From Salmonella enterica subsp. enterica serovar Typhimurium str. LT2 (GTDB lineage Bacteria > Pseudomonadota > Gammaproteobacteria > Enterobacterales > Enterobacteriaceae): a stretch of 64,000 nt of DNA. Shown here in pieces: positions 61,505 to 64,000 of this stretch (position 1 is the first letter of the stretch; the number at the start of each line of letters is the position of its first letter). The translations under genes were made by a program, and so were the position numbers. The notes under the pieces were generated by a model that worked only from the letters and a program-made list of their open reading frames with translations, did no database searches and was not told where the DNA came from. The stretch spans positions 1 to 64,000 of the forward strand of contig NC_003277.2 of assembly GCF_000006945.2 (NCBI RefSeq). The letters run 5' to 3'.

Positions 61505-61583
61505 AACAAGTTAAATCGCCGATACAGGGAGCTGTCACTCCCTGCATCGACTGTCCATAGAATCCTTTGAGGAGGTTCCTATG
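61505..61583 (-). ncRNA. finP: FinP antisense RNA of traJ
   Basis: The minus strand opposite the traJ leader forms a first stem around the complement of GGAGGTTCC, a second stem GATGCAGGGAG/CTCCCTGTATC (61521-61548 on the plus strand), and ends in a T-rich stretch (TTAACTTGTTTTTTT). This is the FinP layout: two stem-loops, the second serving as terminator. With FinO it blocks traJ translation. The ends are estimated. Confidence 0.75.
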
Positions 61584-62267
61584 TGTCCGACGGATCGTAG
61601 AGAAAGAACACTCGCCAGTCAATCTGTAAATAAATACATTCTGAGTATTCAGGATATCTATAAAAACTCACCAGTCCCTGTTTGCGTCCGTAATCAAAGT
61701 CGGAAAATCATTTACGCAAATGGAGCCTTTATTGAACTCTTCTCTAAAGAGGATCAGCCTCTTTCGGGAGATAGTTATAATCGTTATGGGGTTGAAGTTT
61801 TTCTGTCATCCCTGGAACTTGAATGTCAGTCGCTTGGACATGGAGCTGCTTTTTGCCGGCGTTTTAATTTTCATGGGGAAATTTATCAGATAAGAATGGA
61901 GAATATTTCATTCGATAATAATGAGATAATTGTGTTGTGGCAGATAAATTTATTTCCAGATCATCCATTTTTTTCTCCTGACACAAAAACTAAAAATTTG
62001 TCTCTCTCAGGAACTGAATCATTCTGGAACGAACTGTCCCCCGGAACTTTGCTTGTTTTTTCTTTTTATACATTAGGAGTTAGTCACGCAAATATAGCTA
62101 AAGAATTAGGTATTACTATCAGAGCATCAGAAGACAGAATCAAACCTGTTAAGCGTAAAATTAAAAGGAATTATGAATCTTTCGATTCATTCAGAATATC
62201 ATGTATTTCTAAAGGTAAAATAATATCATTGATAGACATTATTCGTGAATTTTATTGTGTTAAGTGA
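61581..62267 (+). CDS. traJ: TraJ, activator of the tra operon
   Basis: A 228-residue TraJ: an N-terminal PAS-like domain ([24 protein letters not shown]...) and a C-terminal HTH ([39 protein letters not shown]). It turns on the traY promoter against H-NS silencing. The sequence differs strongly from F TraJ, as usual for allele-specific regulators. Translation is controlled by FinP over its leader, and GAGGAGG lies just before the ATG. Confidence 0.92.
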   Translation: MCPTDRRERTLASQSVNKYILSIQDIYKNSPVPVCVRNQSRKIIYANGAFIELFSKEDQPLSGDSYNRYGVEVFLSSLELECQSLGHGAAFCRRFNFHGEIYQIRMENISFDNNEIIVLWQINLFPDHPFFSPDTKTKNLSLSGTESFWNELSPGTLLVFSFYTLGVSHANIAKELGITIRASEDRIKPVKRKIKRNYESFDSFRISCISKGKIISLIDIIREFYCVK

Positions 62268-62360
62268 ATGTTAATTAAGGCGCGCCATTTTTGGCGTGTT
62301 TTTTTTTGCCGTTTTCCGTGTAATCATAAGTTTATTAGTCGTGTAAGCAGAGGTGAATTT

Positions 62361-62588
62361 GTGAGGAGGAGAAACGCAAGAGAGGGGATAAGTCGAACTG
62401 TCTCAGTGTATCTCGATGAAGATACGAATAACCGTCTTATCAGGGCTAAAGATCGGAGTGGAAGAAGTAAAACAATAGAAGTTCAGATTCGTCTGAGGGA
62501 TCATCTGAAACGATATCCGGATTTCTATAATGAAGAAATTTTCAGGGAGGTAATTGAAGAAACAGAGTCCACATTTAAAGAGATTTAA
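62361..62588 (+). CDS. traY: TraY, oriT-binding relaxosome protein
   Basis: A 75-residue ribbon-helix-helix protein (RTVSVYLDEDTNNRLIRAKDRSGRSKTIEVQIRLRDHLKRYPDFY), close in length and sequence to R100 TraY rather than the double-length F type. I chose the GTG at 62361 because AGAGG lies upstream and homology begins there; the frame is open to an ATG at 62268 just after traJ. It bends oriT and helps TraI nick, and starts the main tra transcript. Confidence 0.85.
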   Translation: MRRRNAREGISRTVSVYLDEDTNNRLIRAKDRSGRSKTIEVQIRLRDHLKRYPDFYNEEIFREVIEETESTFKEI

Positions 62589-62629
62589 CTTTCATATTCA
62601 TAGTTGATATTACTCAAAAGAGGAACCAT

Positions 62630-62992
62630 ATGAGCGCTATTTTAAGTGTTCAGGGTGCTTCTGCGCCCGTTAAAAAGAAATCGTTTCTGTCTACGTTCAC
62701 ACGTCTGAACCTGCTGAAACTTGCCCGCGCAGTGATCCCGGCGGCAGTACTGATATTCTTTTTCCCGCAACTGGCAATGGCTGCCGGCGGTTCGCAGGAC
62801 CTGATGGCCAGCGGTAACGGTACGGTCAAGGCGACATTTGGTAAGGATTCCAGCGCCGTCAAGTGGGTTATTCTCGCGGAAGTGCTGGTCGGTGCCGTGA
62901 TGTACATGATGACCAAGAACGTCAAATTCCTGGCGGGTTTTGCCATCATCTCGGTCTTTATTGCCGTTGGTATGGCTGTCGTCGGCCTCTGA
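62630..62992 (+). CDS. traA: TraA, F-type propilin
   Basis: A 120-residue propilin with a long 51-residue leader ending LAMA. Cleavage gives a 69-residue pilin ([20 protein letters not shown]... to AVVGL), one shorter than F pilin, with two membrane helices and the basic loop MTKNVKF between them. The N-terminal Ala would be acetylated by TraX. It builds the conjugative pilus, and the sequence is close to F. Confidence 0.96.
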   Translation: MSAILSVQGASAPVKKKSFLSTFTRLNLLKLARAVIPAAVLIFFFPQLAMAAGGSQDLMASGNGTVKATFGKDSSAVKWVILAEVLVGAVMYMMTKNVKFLAGFAIISVFIAVGMAVVGL

Positions 62993-63006
62993 CAGGAAAT
63001 AAGACC

Positions 63007-63318
63007 ATGTCGGGAGACGAGAATAAACTCAGGAAATATCGTTTCCCGGAAACACTGACCAACCAGAGCCGCTGGTTTGGCCTGCCGGTGGATGAATTAA
63101 TTCCTGCTGCTGTCTGTATTGGCTGGGGATTAATGACATCAAAACAACTTTTCGGCATCAGCGCTGCGGTTCTGGTTTATTTCGGGATAAGAAAACTGAA
63201 AAAAGGGCGGGGAAGCTCCTGGCTGCGTGACCTGATTTACTGGTATATGCCGACAGCCCTGCTTCGCGGTATTTTTCATAACGTTCCCGATTCGTGTTTC
63301 CGGCAGTGGATTAAGTAA
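63007..63318 (+). CDS. traL: TraL, pilus assembly protein
   Basis: A 103-residue TraL ([50 protein letters not shown]...) with one or two membrane segments around residues 33-65. It corresponds to VirB3 of type IV secretion systems. It follows traA by 14 bp in the tra operon. Complete. Confidence 0.95.
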   Translation: MSGDENKLRKYRFPETLTNQSRWFGLPVDELIPAAVCIGWGLMTSKQLFGISAAVLVYFGIRKLKKGRGSSWLRDLIYWYMPTALLRGIFHNVPDSCFRQWIK

Positions 63319-63339
63319 TCATTATTCCGGGATGAGTAT

Positions 63340-63906
63340 ATGGAACACGGCGCCCGTTTAAGTACCAGCCGCGTACTGGCAATAAGTTTTATTTTTATGG
63401 CCCTGCTGATTGTGCTCAGTCTGGCCGTGAATGTCATTCAGGGTATTAATAACTACCGGCTGCAGAATGAGCAACGCACGGCGGTCACTCCTATGGGATT
63501 TAACGCGTCCTTTGCGGTGTCACAGAACAGTGCCGATGCCTCTTATTTACAGCAGATGGCGCTGTCGTTTATTGCCCTGCGTCTGAATGTGTCGTCAGAA
63601 ACCGTCGACGCGTCACACCAGGCACTTCTGCAATATATTCGTTCGGGCGCACAGAACCAAATGAAAGTCATTCTGGCAGAAGAAGCGAGACGAATTAAGG
63701 CCGACAACGTTAACTCCGCTTTTTTCCAGACCAGTGTCAGGGTCTGGCCACAGTATGGCCGCGTGGAAATTCGCGGTGTGCTGAAAACCTGGATTGGAGA
63801 TTCAAAACCGTTTACCGACATCAAACATTACATTCTTATTCTGAAACGGGAAAACGGCGTGACCTGGCTGGATAATTTCGGGGAAACTGACGATGAGAAA
63901 AAATAA
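63340..63906 (+). CDS. traE: TraE, pilus assembly protein (VirB5-like)
   Basis: A 188-residue TraE with one N-terminal membrane anchor (VLAISFIFMALLIVLSLAVNVIQ) and a periplasmic domain (TPMGFNASFAVSQNSADASYLQQMALSFIALRLNVSSE...). It belongs to the core of F pilus assembly. It overlaps the start of traK by 14 bp, as in F. Complete. Confidence 0.95.
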   Translation: MEHGARLSTSRVLAISFIFMALLIVLSLAVNVIQGINNYRLQNEQRTAVTPMGFNASFAVSQNSADASYLQQMALSFIALRLNVSSETVDASHQALLQYIRSGAQNQMKVILAEEARRIKADNVNSAFFQTSVRVWPQYGRVEIRGVLKTWIGDSKPFTDIKHYILILKRENGVTWLDNFGETDDEKK

Positions 63907-64000
63907 GCCGTATAAGCCATTTTTACTGGCGGCCGGATGGTTATTTTCCGGTCTGGTGATGGCGTCGGGTTCCGGTACGCTGGCCCCGGTGGTGGTGTCC
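63893..64000 (+). CDS. traK: TraK, outer-membrane core protein (start only)
   Basis: The first 36 codons (MRKNKPYKPFLLAAGWLFSG...) show a signal peptide ending VMAS and the beginning of TraK (VirB9-like). The gene is cut by the window edge. The overlap with traE matches the F operon. Confidence 0.85.
   Translation, partial: MRKNKPYKPFLLAAGWLFSGLVMASGSGTLAPVVVS

Noticed and set aside
1..64000. tRNA or rRNA genes
   Set aside because: None recognised; none expected on this plasmid type.

Overview
This window is a large piece of an IncFII/IncFIB virulence plasmid of Salmonella enterica. The gene content and order match the serovar Typhimurium plasmid class (pSLT type): pef fimbriae, rck/srg, spvRABCD, mig-5, tlpA, samAB, P1-type parAB, and an F-type leading region and tra operon. 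The assignment comes from recognising the proteins, not from a database search. Small markers agree with it, for example SpvD has Arg161 and CcdB has Arg at position 99.

Layout. 0-3.1 kb: a decayed PLD-family nuclease, then the RepFIIA replicon (copB, CopA antisense RNA, tap, repA, oriR). 3.5-14.9 kb: the pef-srg-rck block on the minus strand. It reads pefB, pefA, pefC, pefD, two further fimbrial genes, pefI, srgD, srgA, srgB, rck and srgC, with a Dam/Lrp-type switch upstream of pefB. 15.3-17.9 kb: a broken OB-fold periplasmic gene, an integrase remnant and the RepFIB replicon with its iterons. 18-22.3 kb: ccdAB and the resD multimer resolution gene. 22.3-26.2 kb: a decaying cluster (EAL protein, GrlA-like regulator, LuxR protein, LysM/intimin-like protein) and IS200/IS605 debris. 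26.3-32.3 kb: spvD, C, B, A and R on the minus strand, with a phage lysozyme fragment between spvA and spvR. 32.8-38.6 kb: an IS630-family element directly abutting a 4.6 kb Tn552/Tn5053-like transposon. That transposon has 204 bp inverted ends and carries rlgA and mig-5. 38.9-43.4 kb: a gene flanked by two near-identical palindromes, tlpA, an exonuclease pseudogene and an Rpn-family nuclease. 43.8-47.8 kb: parA, parB, parS and the SOS-controlled samAB polymerase operon. 48-59.8 kb: the conjugative leading region, all real genes on the plus strand: hypothetical proteins, a DNA methyltransferase, an ArdB/KlcA antirestriction protein, ssb, a ParB-like protein, psiB and psiA. Long foldable repeats lie upstream of several of these genes. 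59.8-64 kb: a bidirectional terminator, gene 19, oriT, traM, finP/traJ, traY, traA, traL, traE and the start of traK.

How the parts work together. Two replicons, parABS, resD and ccdAB maintain the plasmid, although the CcdB toxin looks inactive. The nick in oriT lies on the minus strand, so the leading region enters a recipient first as minus strand. That strand is the template for every plus-strand leading gene, which fits early expression of antirestriction and anti-SOS functions. pef, rck and srg concern adhesion and serum resistance, and spv encodes effectors used inside host cells. Many genes are broken: nuc, the YgiW-like gene, the integrase, the EAL, LuxR and intimin-like genes, tnpA/tnpB, dnaQ-like, the DUF932 gene and probably the gene at 53.4 kb. 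Decay is therefore concentrated in accessory genes, while the replication, virulence and transfer cores are intact.
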